A stretch of DNA of 64,000 nucleotides from GCA-020343675 sp964462945. Lineage in GTDB: Bacteria > Planctomycetota > Phycisphaerae > Sedimentisphaerales > Anaerobacaceae. Position 1 is the stretch's first letter. Each line of letters starts with the position of its first letter. Shown piece by piece: positions 26,372 through 35,215 of this stretch. Both the position numbers and the translations under genes were made by a program. The stretch lies in NCBI GenBank assembly GCA_964462945.1, contig CAYWZW010000014.1:1-64000 (forward strand). The letters run 5' to 3'. The notes beneath the pieces were generated by a model. That model was not told the origin of the DNA. It saw nothing but the letters and a program-made list of their open reading frames with translations, and searched no databases.

Positions 26372-27082
26372 ATGTTAAAGAAAGTTGCGTTCGTGATTCT
26401 GGCGGCAGTTTTATCGTTGGCAGTAGTTGAGAGCTTAACAGCCCAGCCACCCGACCGAGGTTCCGGCGGCAGGCGAGGCAGGGACTTATCGCCTGCTCGG
26501 CAGCAGGCACCGCTGCCGGCTAATGAAGAAGAGAAGAAAATCTTGAGCGTCCTCGATGACATGAACCAGAATCAGAGCAGAGGGATGATGAACGTGCCAC
26601 AGGAAGACGGCAGGATTCTGCGATTACTCACGGAGGCTGCCAACGCCAAGCACGTTGTCGAGATCGGCACATCCAATGGGTACTCGGGCATCTGGTTCTG
26701 CCTTGCCCTGCGGACTACGGGGGGAAAGCTGACCACTCACGATATTGATGAAGGGCGGGCTTCATTGGCCCGTGAGAACTTCAAGCGGGCCGGCGTCGAT
26801 AAGCTCGTTACGCTTGTCATGGGGGATGCCCACGAGACAGTCACAAAAATCAAAGAGCCCATCGATATCCTGTTTATTGACGCGGACAAGGAAGGCTACA
26901 CGGACTACCTGAAAAAACTCCTGCCGTTAGTGCGTCCGGGCGGCCTGATCCTTGCTCACAATATTGAGATGGTAGGGCAGGACTTCATCAAGGCTATCGC
27001 CGCCGACCCCAACCTGGAGACGGTCTTTCAAGGCCAGGGCCAGGGCCTGAGCGTGACTCTCAAGAAGCGCCAGGGGCAATAG
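26372..27082 (+). CDS. Exported O-methyltransferase, copy 1
   Basis: The 236-residue protein begins with a cleavable-type signal peptide (MLKKVAFVILAAVLSLAVVE, then SLTAQ) and a low-complexity PPDRGSGGRRGRD linker. The rest is a class I SAM methyltransferase of the O-methyltransferase family 3 (COMT) type: HVVEIGTSNGYSGIWFCLAL (motif I EIGTSNGYS), an acidic HDIDEGRASLAREN, and LFIDADKEGYTDYL. A strong AAAGGAGC box precedes the ATG. The combination of an export signal and a cytosolic cofactor enzyme is odd; the acceptor is unknown. The next gene encodes a paralogue. Confidence 0.87.
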   Translation: MLKKVAFVILAAVLSLAVVESLTAQPPDRGSGGRRGRDLSPARQQAPLPANEEEKKILSVLDDMNQNQSRGMMNVPQEDGRILRLLTEAANAKHVVEIGTSNGYSGIWFCLALRTTGGKLTTHDIDEGRASLARENFKRAGVDKLVTLVMGDAHETVTKIKEPIDILFIDADKEGYTDYLKKLLPLVRPGGLILAHNIEMVGQDFIKAIAADPNLETVFQGQGQGLSVTLKKRQGQ

Positions 27083-27180
27083 CCGCTTCGCGGTGAATAC
27101 TGTGCGTGGGGCCTCTTGATGCAAAAAAGCCGCTGGTTCCTGAGAGGTAGTCTGAATGAGCTCTCACAGCGCTTTGCTCA

Positions 27181-27243
27181 TATTTTTGTGGACATTTCCT
27201 GCAAACCGCAATAGAGTTCGCCCTTGAATCTGTCCGTATCCGG
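27181..27243 (+). repeat. Conserved leader-like motif, copy 2
   Basis: GCAATAGAGTTCGCCCTTGA followed by ATCTGTCC aligns with the copies at 26260 and 30611. It lies upstream of the second O-methyltransferase gene, so the duplication of that gene probably included its leader. Confidence 0.45.
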
Positions 27244-27298
27244 GCGCGTTCGGCACCGTGGAGCGATGAGAAATCGGAGTTTTCGAAGGGATTGGCAA

Positions 27299-28051
27299 AT
27301 GCGAAAGAGGACGATCTCGGCGATTGCAGCGGTGATTGTGCTGGCAGGGATCGGGGGCCTGGAAGCCCAGAAGAGGGATACCAGCCCCGACGTAACGCCG
27401 ACGCAGGGACAGCAGAGACCCGTGGACAATTCAGACGGCGGGACGTTGGAAGGTCAGGATCGGCCACCGATACCGAGCGATGAGCAGGAGAAGAAAATCC
27501 TGGACGTGCTGGACGCGATGTGCCATGACCAGTACAGCGGGATATTAAGCGTACCGCCGGAAGACGGTCGAGTGCTGCGGCTGCTTGCCGAAACGACCGG
27601 AGCCAAACACGTCGTCGAAGTCGGGACCTCCAGCGGATATGCGGCCATCTGGTTCTGCTTGGCTCTGCGGACCACCGGCGGCAAGCTGACCACGCACGAG
27701 ATCGACGCCGACCGGGCTTCACTCGCCCGTGAGAACTTCAAACGAGCCGGCGTCGATCAGCTCGTGGCACTCGTCGAGGGCGATGCCCATGAGACAGTCA
27801 CAAGACTCAAAGGGCCGATCGACATCGTTTTCATTGATGCGGACAAGGATGGTTATCTGGACTACCTTAACAAGCTTCTGCCTCTGGTTCGTCCGGGCGG
27901 GCTGATCCTGGCCCACAATACGACGGATGTGGCATCGCGGATGCAGGACTACCTTGAGGCGATCACCACCAATCCGGAGCTGGAAACGATCTTCCTGCAC
28001 GAGCAGGGAAGTGGCATCGGCGTGACCCTTAAGAAACGCCGGAGCAAGTAG
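27299..28051 (+). CDS. Exported O-methyltransferase, copy 2
   Basis: This 250-residue tandem paralogue of the preceding gene has a signal peptide (MRKRTISAIAAVIVLAGIGG), a polar linker, then the same SAM fold: HVVEVGTSSGYAAIWFCLAL (core VGTSSGYA), HEIDADRASLAREN and VFIDADKDGYLDYL. The start at 27299 has a GAAGGGA box; the longer frame from 27224 would begin inside the conserved leader motif. Both copies keep the SAM-binding glycines and the metal-binding-like D-A-D-K, so both look active. Substrate is unknown. Confidence 0.87.
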   Translation: MRKRTISAIAAVIVLAGIGGLEAQKRDTSPDVTPTQGQQRPVDNSDGGTLEGQDRPPIPSDEQEKKILDVLDAMCHDQYSGILSVPPEDGRVLRLLAETTGAKHVVEVGTSSGYAAIWFCLALRTTGGKLTTHEIDADRASLARENFKRAGVDQLVALVEGDAHETVTRLKGPIDIVFIDADKDGYLDYLNKLLPLVRPGGLILAHNTTDVASRMQDYLEAITTNPELETIFLHEQGSGIGVTLKKRRSK

Positions 28052-28088
28052 TTGAACGGATGTTGATATCAAGAGAGGATTGGAAATT

Positions 28089-29009
28089 ATGCCTTCGGAA
28101 CGAAAAGGAATTTCACGTCGTGGCTTCCTGGCACGTGGTCTCTGTGTCAGCGCCGGCACCGTTGCGGCCGCAGCTTTGCCTTCGTGCAATGTTATGGGGA
28201 CAAAAGGCGGAGCGAAACACGCGAAGACCCGTTTTGGATTCACGACCTACCAGTGGGGCAAAGATTGGGACGTACCTACTTTGATCGCCAACTGCCGCAA
28301 GGCCGAGGTATTTGGCGTCGAGCTGCGAACCAGCGACTCCTATGCTCATGGCGTCGAGTTGGATATCAACGCGCAGCAGCGCCGTGAAGTGAAGAAACGT
28401 TTTGAAGACAGCCCCGTTACGCTTGTGGGCCTTGCCACAAGTGAGCGCTTTGACTCCCCTAAAACCGCCGAGCTCGAAAAGGCGATTGAGAATACCAAGG
28501 CGTACATTGTGCTCAGCAAGGACGTAGGCGGCAGCGGGGTGAGGGTGTTCCCGAACAGCTTTCACGAGGGCGTCGAGAGGGAGAAAACCATCGAGCAGAT
28601 CGGCAAGGCATTGAACATCGTGGGTGCGTTCGCCGCCGGCTATGGCCAGCAGGTTCGCCTCGAAGCACATGGCAATGCCGGCGAACTGCCGACGATCAGG
28701 GCAATCATGGACCATGTTGTCCAGCCGAGTGTCCGCGTGAAACTCAACAGTGATAAAAGCGACGCCCAAGGTGAAGGGTTCGAGCACAATTTCAATCTGG
28801 TCAAGGATTTGCTGGGCGATACGCTTCATCTGCACAATCTCAAAGACGCGGGATTTCCGTACCAGCTTCAAATGGACCTGCTGGTAAGAATGGGCTGGGG
28901 CGGGTGGCAGTTGCTGGAAGCGAGCGATAAGGTCCAAGACCGTGTTCAGGCACTTATTGAACAGCGCCGGATCTGGGACCGGATGCTGGCTAACTCCCTA
29001 AACGCCTGA
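28089..29009 (+). CDS. TAT-exported sugar isomerase/epimerase-like TIM barrel
   Basis: The 306-residue protein has a twin-arginine signal (SRRGFLARGLCVSAGT) followed by a possible lipobox cysteine (LPSC). The mature part looks like an AP-endonuclease 2 / xylose-isomerase-like barrel (TTYQWGKDWDVPTLIANC, VELRTSDSYAHG, LEAHGNAGE, HLHNLKDAGFPYQ). Planctomycetes carry many such exported barrels, presumed to act on sugars. The ATG at 28089 has an AGAGGA box; a TTG nine bases earlier is rejected. It lies 37 bases after the second methyltransferase gene and probably shares its transcript. Confidence 0.83.
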   Translation: MPSERKGISRRGFLARGLCVSAGTVAAAALPSCNVMGTKGGAKHAKTRFGFTTYQWGKDWDVPTLIANCRKAEVFGVELRTSDSYAHGVELDINAQQRREVKKRFEDSPVTLVGLATSERFDSPKTAELEKAIENTKAYIVLSKDVGGSGVRVFPNSFHEGVEREKTIEQIGKALNIVGAFAAGYGQQVRLEAHGNAGELPTIRAIMDHVVQPSVRVKLNSDKSDAQGEGFEHNFNLVKDLLGDTLHLHNLKDAGFPYQLQMDLLVRMGWGGWQLLEASDKVQDRVQALIEQRRIWDRMLANSLNA

Positions 29010-29051
29010 TAGAGCAGGCTGATCAACGTTAGAAAAACGGAGGTACCGGAT

Positions 29052-30413
29052 TTGGCAACACCTGTTACGGGCGCATTGCCCAGGAGAGAACTGTCGCTTT
29101 TCGACTCAACCTGTATTATTGTCGGCATTATCATCGGGGCGGGGATATACCAGATGGCCCCGGATATCGCCAAAGGCGCTGGCTCCTGGTGGGGCGTGCT
29201 GGCGCTTTGGGCCGTCGGAGGGCTGTTGTCGCTGTTCGGTGCGCTCGGTTATGCCGAGCTGGCTACGGCCTATCCCAAGGAAGGGGGCGACTACGTTTAT
29301 CTTAGCCGTGCGTATGGCAAGTGGGCCGGCTTCTTGTTCGGCTGGGCCCAGCTTACGATTGTTCGTCCCGGTGATATTGCCGTGATGGCCTTTGCATTCG
29401 CGACATACGCGCGGACCATTTGGGACCCTCTGGCAAGCAGCCCGGCATACAGCCAGCGGCTCTATGCGGCCGGGGCGACAATCATTTTGACCGCCATAAA
29501 CATCCTGGGCGTCAAAGAGGGTAAATGGACACAGAATTTGCTAACCGTCGTTAAGGCGTTGGGGCTGCTGGCCATCGTGGGTGTCGCAGTTATCGCCCCT
29601 CAGCAAACGGCAGCCGAAGCGACGTTTGGCGCTCTGCCTGTGAGCCTTGCCTTGATCTTTGTGCTTTTCACGTATGGGGGATGGAATGAGATGGCTTACG
29701 TGGCCGCAGAAGTGAAGGAACCCCGGCGCAATATCGTTCGCGCGCTGGTCCTGGGCACGGGCGCCGTCATTTTGCTGTATTTGCTGGTCAACGGGGCGTT
29801 TCTATACACGTTAGGCTATGCGGGTCTGGCTGCATCCAAAGCGGTCGCCAATGACGCCATCTCGACGGCCTTTCCTAGGATCGGCGGCGGACTCATCAGT
29901 GCCCTGGTCTGCATCTCCGCATTGGGAGCCGTGAACGGCCTCGTCTTTACCGGGGCACGTATATCATACGCCATGGGCGCTGAGCACAGAAGCTTCAGAG
30001 TCTTCGGGAGGTGGCACGAGCGAACGGGAACCCCCGCCTGGGCGCTGCTGGTACAAGGTGTGATTGCCGTCAGTCTGATCATGGTCTTCGGTTCCTTCGT
30101 GGATACGCTCTTGTACACCGCCGCCGCGGTCTATGCCTTCTACCTGGGTACCAGTCTGGCGGTTATCGTGCTGCGTTTCAAAGAACCCCATGTTGAACGT
30201 GCATACCGTGTGACTGGCTATCCGGTCACCACGCTTATTTTTTGTGCAGTCTGTGGCTTTCTGATCTATAGCTGTGTCACATACGCCTGGGCGTTCAAGC
30301 GCATCAGCCTGGTGGTTCTGCTGAGTGTTCTGGTTGCCGGCGTTGTCGTCTATTGGCTGACCGATGTTCGCGGTTCGGCGGGGAGAGGCGCCGGTTCTAA
30401 GATCGAGGCCTGA
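29052..30413 (+). CDS. APC-superfamily amino acid permease
   Basis: The 453-residue membrane protein has about twelve hydrophobic segments and the APC signatures: STCIIVGIIIGAGIYQMAP (core GxGIGxGI-like VGIIIGAGIY), GYAELATAYPKEGGDYVYL, and FVLFTYGGWNEMAYVAAE. It should exchange or import amino acids across the inner membrane. The start is TTG, supported by a GGAGG box 8 bases upstream. It follows the TIM-barrel gene after 42 bases, so it is likely the last gene of the methyltransferase cluster. Confidence 0.9.
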   Translation: MATPVTGALPRRELSLFDSTCIIVGIIIGAGIYQMAPDIAKGAGSWWGVLALWAVGGLLSLFGALGYAELATAYPKEGGDYVYLSRAYGKWAGFLFGWAQLTIVRPGDIAVMAFAFATYARTIWDPLASSPAYSQRLYAAGATIILTAINILGVKEGKWTQNLLTVVKALGLLAIVGVAVIAPQQTAAEATFGALPVSLALIFVLFTYGGWNEMAYVAAEVKEPRRNIVRALVLGTGAVILLYLLVNGAFLYTLGYAGLAASKAVANDAISTAFPRIGGGLISALVCISALGAVNGLVFTGARISYAMGAEHRSFRVFGRWHERTGTPAWALLVQGVIAVSLIMVFGSFVDTLLYTAAAVYAFYLGTSLAVIVLRFKEPHVERAYRVTGYPVTTLIFCAVCGFLIYSCVTYAWAFKRISLVVLLSVLVAGVVVYWLTDVRGSAGRGAGSKIEA

Positions 30414-30610
30414 TCCCGGCTATCTCACGTCCTGGTGCAAGGCGTCAGCCGCGAGATGGAATTCTGCCTCCCGTCGCCGCTGCGGGAACTGAAAAAAAGC
30501 CTTTGCTCGCCAAGAAACGCACGGGGCAAAGGCGGGCATTGCTGCCGCCACCCAATTCATTTGTGGCATGAAATGCTTCCAAGAACAGGCGAAATTCAGC
30601 AAAAATTGCA

Positions 30611-30683
30611 TGTTTTCTGTGATTTTCTGTTTTTTTCTCAAATTCTGCAATAAATTCGCTCTTTGAGTCCGTCTCAATATCGG
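30611..30683 (+). repeat. Conserved leader-like motif, copy 3 (orphan)
   Basis: GCAATAAATTCGCTCTTTGA followed by GTCCGTCT matches the leaders of the two O-methyltransferase genes, but no such gene follows. It may be what is left of a third copy, or evidence that the motif is itself a dispersed repeat. Confidence 0.45.
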
Positions 30684-30789
30684 AAAAACGAACTGGATAC
30701 AATGGGTTCCAAAAAGTTGAATCGGTTGTTTTTGGCGTTAGGATAGCCGAGGGGCTGTTTCGCACATAACCGCCCTCCTTAAAGCGACT

Positions 30790-30825
30790 GGGTGTGCGTC
30801 TTTTGGATGCACATCCGGTCTTTTT
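30790..30825 (+). terminator. Possible terminator hairpin
   Basis: GGGTGTGCGTC and GGATGCACATCC pair through several wobble pairs around a T-rich loop, followed after four bases by TTTTT. It could end rightward transcription from the permease cluster, but it lies about 380 bases beyond that gene. Confidence 0.3.
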
Positions 30826-30888
30826 CATGTGTACAGAAAGCCCGGATGGGGGCAGTCAGACGGGATTCGGGGTGATTGAGCGTTTCCC

Positions 30889-31437
30889 TCAACGCCAATC
30901 GCTTGGATAGTCGATGGCCGAAAGCTCGATTTGGAACCTTTTGCAGAGCGCTTCCACAAGGACCTGTAACCTCTTTATCTGACAATCGGTGGGGTAGGTG
31001 ATTCTGCCGTCAGCTATGATGCAAATACGGATGGTCCGGCCGGCGCCATACCAGCTCTGGCCGGGGATGGCGGACAATTGTTTTTGCCATTTTCCTGTCG
31101 GCAGTATTTCGCCGTCGCGCCCGCCGAGGCCGTTGCATAGACAGAAGTGGCAGTTGAGATCTTCGGGGTTCGCCACGTTGTTGAGGGAGGCCAACTGCTC
31201 TATGTTGCCGCTCTTGGTGCCGCTGTAGTGAATCTCGATGCGGTTCCACCGTCCGGCTGACTGGGTGGCTTGTGAAGAAATGGCGTCTTTGACGGGATCG
31301 AGGCGCTGGTAGGTCCAGAGAGAAAAGGGACCGGCGGAGGGAGGATTGTGGCCCAGAGCCATCAAAACTATCGCTCCAGTCGTCATTGAAGCCAGCAGCG
31401 TTGCTAAAACTTTTGCCACCCTTGCCTGATTTGGCAT
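30889..31437 (-). CDS. N-acetylmuramoyl-L-alanine amidase-like protein
   Basis: The 182-residue protein has an N-terminal hydrophobic anchor (VLATLLASMTTGAIVLMAL) and an amidase_2/PGRP-like domain. Visible landmarks are RIEIHYSGTKSGN (first zinc-type His), a HFCLCNGLGGRDGEI segment (second His), and TIRICIIADG. Amidases of this type cut the MurNAc-L-Ala bond of peptidoglycan; the third zinc ligand is not obvious, so activity is uncertain. The start at 31437 (MPNQARVAK) has an AGGGA box; a GTG 60 bases upstream is less likely. Confidence 0.72.
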   Translation of the reverse strand: MPNQARVAKVLATLLASMTTGAIVLMALGHNPPSAGPFSLWTYQRLDPVKDAISSQATQSAGRWNRIEIHYSGTKSGNIEQLASLNNVANPEDLNCHFCLCNGLGGRDGEILPTGKWQKQLSAIPGQSWYGAGRTIRICIIADGRITYPTDCQIKRLQVLVEALCKRFQIELSAIDYPSDWR

Positions 31438-32064
31438 AGCCTCGTCCCTGAGAGTGCGTGTCTTACCATCTTTCTGCAAAACATCATCCCTGAACACGAA
31501 AGCCCTACAGATGATTGGGTATTCGTCCTGTACCTATTGAACTCAAGCTCCCGTCACGCTTCCAATCGTTCACCCTCTTTCGGGGGCTTAATAGACGCGG
31601 GACAAAGCCCTTTTCTGGGGACACTACAGTCCCTTATATATACTAAACATCGGCACCCGCCAATGGATTACTCCAAATTTTGCCGAGAATTTCGTGACAC
31701 TTGCAGCAAAATCCTTTGCGAGAGGATTCTTCCGGCTTGGCGATACTACGTGTTGGCTTTGGTTTGGCTCTTGGCGAACGCTTTTTTGCCGGGAAAGACA
31801 CTTGTGTTTGTTTCACGCGGCTCTTGCCTGACCGGAATGACTATACACACCGGGCTGCATGCCGACGACAGCTTGGACTGCGTCCGATGTTCTTACCTAA
31901 ACAGTTCGCTTGTTACAAATGTGTTGATTTATCAGATTGTGGTCTGTAGTATTTGCTCGGTTGAATTCGGGGTGAGCGCCGGCGGTGAAACCGCACACTA
32001 AGTAGCAGAAGGTCTTCATCGCGAAGAAGAAGGCCAATGTATTGTGAGCCGGGAAGAAGAGAAA
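31438..32064. other. No gene identified
   Basis: This stretch of about 630 bases between divergent genes contains one cysteine-rich frame (31537-32001, plus) with no ribosome-binding site, atypical composition and no family resemblance, which is not accepted as a gene. Promoters for both flanking genes should lie here, but none can be placed with confidence. Confidence 0.4.
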
Positions 32065-34077
32065 ATGGCGTCGGAATCTAATTGGCATCAAGATGGGTTT
32101 GGTCCTCTGTCCGCCGACCAGATCGACCAGTTGACTCGCCAGAGGTGTAGCTGCGATGACTGGTCAAAGGTCGGGGTGGCCGAGCGCTTCAACGCAGACG
32201 CGGTAAGATCGACACACTTCTCCGGCGTCGTGAATCTTGGAGTATTCCAGAAGCAGGTGTCGTTCTTTGGCGGCGTGGCCAAACCGTCGGGGATCAGTCA
32301 CGCAACGATTCATAACTGCACTATCGGCAACGACGTATATATAAGCCGGGTAAGAAATTACATCGCGAACTATGCGATTGGCGACGATGCGGTGATAGAC
32401 AATATCGAGCTTCTTGCGGTAGAAGGCCGGAGCAGCTTCGGCAATGGGGTGGAAGTGGCTGTTGTCAATGAGGCCGGCGGCAGAGAAATACCGATTTACG
32501 ACCATCTGTCCGCTCATGCGGCGTATGTGCTGGCGTTTTATCGGCACAGGCCGAAGGTCATTGAAAAGCTGCGGAAAATGATAGCCGACTATACCGCTTC
32601 TGTGACCTGCTCGATGGGCCTTGTCGGCAGAGGAGCCAGACTGATCAACTGCCGAATCATCAAGAACGTCAAAGTGGGTCCGGGCAGTTTGATAGAGGGA
32701 GTCAACAAGTTGGAAAACGGCTCGGTCAATAGCTGTCCGGAGGACCCGGTTCATATCGGACCGGGCGTTTTCGCAGAGGATTTTATCGCATGTAGCGGCT
32801 CAAAGATTACAGACGGCACAATTATGTACAAATGCTTCGTCGGCCAGGGCACCGTGCTGTCCAGGCAGTATTCGGCGGAAAACTCCGTCTTCTTCGCAAA
32901 CTGCGGCGGCTTTCACGGTGAAGCATGTGCCGTGTTCGCCGGGCCTTATACCGTCACGCACCACAAGTCCACATTGCTGATTGCCGGTCTGTTTTCCTTC
33001 CTGAACGCCGGCAGCGGAACGAACCAGAGCAACCACATGTACAAGCTCGGACCCGTCCATCAGGGCGTCGTGGAGCGCGGCTCCAAGACCGCCAGCGATT
33101 CCTACGTGCTCTGGCCGGCAAAGGTCGGGGCATTTACCGTCGTGATGGGCCGGCATTACAGAAACTCGGACACCTCAGATTTGCCTTTCTCCTACCTCAT
33201 CGAGCACGAGGACGAGAGCGTTCTGGTCCCCGGCGTGAATCTACGCAGCGTCGGCACGGTTCGGGACGCTCGAAAATGGCCCAGACGCGACAGGCGAAAA
33301 GCGCCTGAGAAGCTGGACCACATAAACTTCAAGCTCTTGAGCCCGTACACGATTCAAAAGATGCTCAACGGCTGCCAGTTGCTGGCGAACCTCAAGGCGA
33401 CCTCGGGCGAAACGTCCGAGTACTTCACCTACCACAGCGTCAAGATCGAGAATTCGTCGTTGGATCGGGGCCTCAGATTGTACCAGATTGGGATCGACAA
33501 GTTCCTGGGCAACTGTCTGATCAAGCGGCTGGAAGGCAGGCCATTCGGCGGCGTTGACGATCTCAGGGCGGCGATGAGGCCCCAAACGAGCGTCGGGCCG
33601 GGCCAATGGGTGGACCTGGCCGGCCTTTTGGCTCCGGACGAAGCCGTTCAAAAACTCCTCTGTGATATTGAAGACGGCCAAGTGAGCAGCCTTGAGCAGA
33701 TTGCGGAAGGTTTCAGGTCCATGCACGCGGATTATACGGAGTATGAGTGGGCATGGGCGGCAAACATTTTGCAGCAACGTCTGGGCAAGGCGCTCGAGAA
33801 CGTAACGGCGGACGATATTATCGACCTGGTGACGAAGTGGAAGACCGCCGTCGTAGAGCTTGACCGCATGCTCCATGCGGACGCCAAGAAAGAATTCGCG
33901 GCTACGGCCCAAATCGGATATGGACTCGATGGCAGGCAGGACGCCAAGCAGGCTGATTTCGAGCAGGTCAGGGGAACGTTCGAAGAAAATGATTTCGTCC
34001 TGGAAATCGAGAAACACATCACCGTAAAAACGGCGATTGCGGAGGAGATGGTTAGTCGAATGAAACAGTTGTGCTAG
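32065..34077 (+). CDS. DUF4954-family left-handed beta-helix protein
   Basis: The 670-residue protein has hexapeptide-type repeats spread over about residues 60-400 (ATIHNCTIGNDVYISRVRN, ARLINCRIIKNVKVGPGSLI, DGTIMYKCFVGQGTVLSRQY in outline), the signature of left-handed beta-helix nucleotidyl- or acyltransferase-like proteins. A helical C-terminal third follows. The combination matches the DUF4954 family seen in planctomycetes and Bacteroidetes, whose reaction is not known. nagB follows 81 bases downstream, so a role in amino-sugar or nucleotide-sugar metabolism is a reasonable guess. The ATG at 32065 is preferred over the GTG at 32044 because of the GGAAG-like box before it. Confidence 0.8.
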   Translation: MASESNWHQDGFGPLSADQIDQLTRQRCSCDDWSKVGVAERFNADAVRSTHFSGVVNLGVFQKQVSFFGGVAKPSGISHATIHNCTIGNDVYISRVRNYIANYAIGDDAVIDNIELLAVEGRSSFGNGVEVAVVNEAGGREIPIYDHLSAHAAYVLAFYRHRPKVIEKLRKMIADYTASVTCSMGLVGRGARLINCRIIKNVKVGPGSLIEGVNKLENGSVNSCPEDPVHIGPGVFAEDFIACSGSKITDGTIMYKCFVGQGTVLSRQYSAENSVFFANCGGFHGEACAVFAGPYTVTHHKSTLLIAGLFSFLNAGSGTNQSNHMYKLGPVHQGVVERGSKTASDSYVLWPAKVGAFTVVMGRHYRNSDTSDLPFSYLIEHEDESVLVPGVNLRSVGTVRDARKWPRRDRRKAPEKLDHINFKLLSPYTIQKMLNGCQLLANLKATSGETSEYFTYHSVKIENSSLDRGLRLYQIGIDKFLGNCLIKRLEGRPFGGVDDLRAAMRPQTSVGPGQWVDLAGLLAPDEAVQKLLCDIEDGQVSSLEQIAEGFRSMHADYTEYEWAWAANILQQRLGKALENVTADDIIDLVTKWKTAVVELDRMLHADAKKEFAATAQIGYGLDGRQDAKQADFEQVRGTFEENDFVLEIEKHITVKTAIAEEMVSRMKQLC

Positions 34078-34158
34078 CGGGAGCCCCATTGAGGGTTTCT
34101 GCGAAATGGGACCCGGAGAAAGGGTATTCTGTGACCGAGGTTTAGGAGTAGAGAATTT

Positions 34159-34980
34159 ATGAGAGTAATTATTCAACCCGATTATGAATTGGCGGCTCAG
34201 TGGACTGCCAATCATATAGTCAAGAGGATCAACGGGTTCGGCGCGGACAAGGCCAAGCCTTTTGTGTTGGGTCTTCCCACGGGCTCTTCACCGCTGGGCG
34301 TGTACAAAGAATTGATACGGCTGAACAAGAATGGAACCGTCTCTTTCAAAAATGTTGTCACCTTTAATATGGATGAGTACGTGAACCTTCCCGAGGATCA
34401 CCCGGAAAGCTATCATTCTTTCATGTGGAAAAACTTCTTCGGCCACGTGGATATAAAGAAGGAAAACGTCAATATTCTCAACGGCAATGCGCCGGACCTT
34501 GACGCTGAATGTGAAAGGTATGAAGAGAAGATGAAAAAGGTGGGGGGGGTCAACCTCTTTATGGGAGGTATAGGTCCCGACGGCCACATCGCATTCAATG
34601 AGCCGGCTTCGTCATTGTCGTCGAGAACGCGCGTCAAGACACTGACCTATGATACGATCGTGGCCAATTCGCGTTTCTTCGGCGGCGACGTCAACAAGGT
34701 GCCTAAGACCGCCCTGACGGTAGGTGTAGCCACTGTTATGGACGCCCATGAAGTGCTGATTATCGTCAGCGGCCATAACAAGGCGAGGGCGCTGCAACAT
34801 GCTATCGAAGAAGGCATAAACCATATATGGACAATCAGCGCCCTGCAAATGCACCCCAAGGGCATTATTGTCTGCGATGAAGAGGCCACAATAGAGCTCA
34901 AGGTCGGGACGGTCAATTACTTCAAGGGTATAGAAGCAGCCCATCTCGACCCCGCCTCGCTCCTGACCTGCTGCTCGTAA
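34159..34980 (+). CDS. nagB: Glucosamine-6-phosphate deaminase NagB
   Basis: NagB converts glucosamine-6-phosphate to fructose-6-phosphate and ammonia. The 273-residue protein matches the family throughout: VLGLPTGSSPLGVYKELI, TFNMDEYVNLPEDHPESYH (catalytic Asp), GGIGPDGHIAFNEPASS (catalytic His and Asp/Glu), and TALTVGVATVMDAHEV. The start has a TAGGAG box 10-11 bases upstream. It would channel GlcNAc-derived sugars into glycolysis. The stop codon lies within the 8-base direct repeat that flanks the downstream MITE-like element. Confidence 0.96.
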   Translation: MRVIIQPDYELAAQWTANHIVKRINGFGADKAKPFVLGLPTGSSPLGVYKELIRLNKNGTVSFKNVVTFNMDEYVNLPEDHPESYHSFMWKNFFGHVDIKKENVNILNGNAPDLDAECERYEEKMKKVGGVNLFMGGIGPDGHIAFNEPASSLSSRTRVKTLTYDTIVANSRFFGGDVNKVPKTALTVGVATVMDAHEVLIIVSGHNKARALQHAIEEGINHIWTISALQMHPKGIIVCDEEATIELKVGTVNYFKGIEAAHLDPASLLTCCS

Positions 34981-34986
34981 CTGAAC

Positions 34987-35172
34987 TTTTGCAGAATTGA
35001 AGTTAGGCATGCTTTTGGAAAGAAAAAATCTTCTCTTTCGATTTTTTCTTTCTAAAATACGACGCGTAACGTTCGACTCGACAATATGTTACGATACGGT
35101 ACCCAATTATTCTCAGAAAATCGTGGAACCGATTTTCTGAAATAATATATGCCTAACTTCAATTCTGCAAAA
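34987..35172. mobile_element. 186-bp MITE-like element with 24-bp perfect terminal inverted repeats
   Basis: The left end (34987-35010, beginning TTTTGCAGAATTGAAG) is the exact reverse complement of the right end (35149-35172). Inside are the hairpins GAAAGAAAAAATC/GATTTTTTCTTTC and CAGAAAATCG/CGATTTTCTG. The 8-base sequence TCGTAACT occurs on both sides (34975-34982 and 35179-35186), a possible target-site duplication a few bases outside the repeats. It encodes no protein and must have been moved in trans, if mobile. A truncated relative lies at 26139-26227. Confidence 0.82.
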
Positions 35173-35215
35173 CTGTTATCGTAACTTGAGTTTGTGGGGC
35201 CTTTGCTCCACAGGG

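Larger units (their letters stand above)
30414..30888. other. Intergenic region with repeat and hairpin, no gene
   Basis: This 475-base gap between convergent genes has no credible reading frame. It holds the third copy of the conserved leader motif (30611-30683) and an imperfect hairpin with a T-run near 30790-30825. Confidence 0.5.

Noticed and set aside
31537..32001. 154-codon cysteine-rich frame
   Set aside because: No start signal or recognisable domain; composition unlike the flanking genes.
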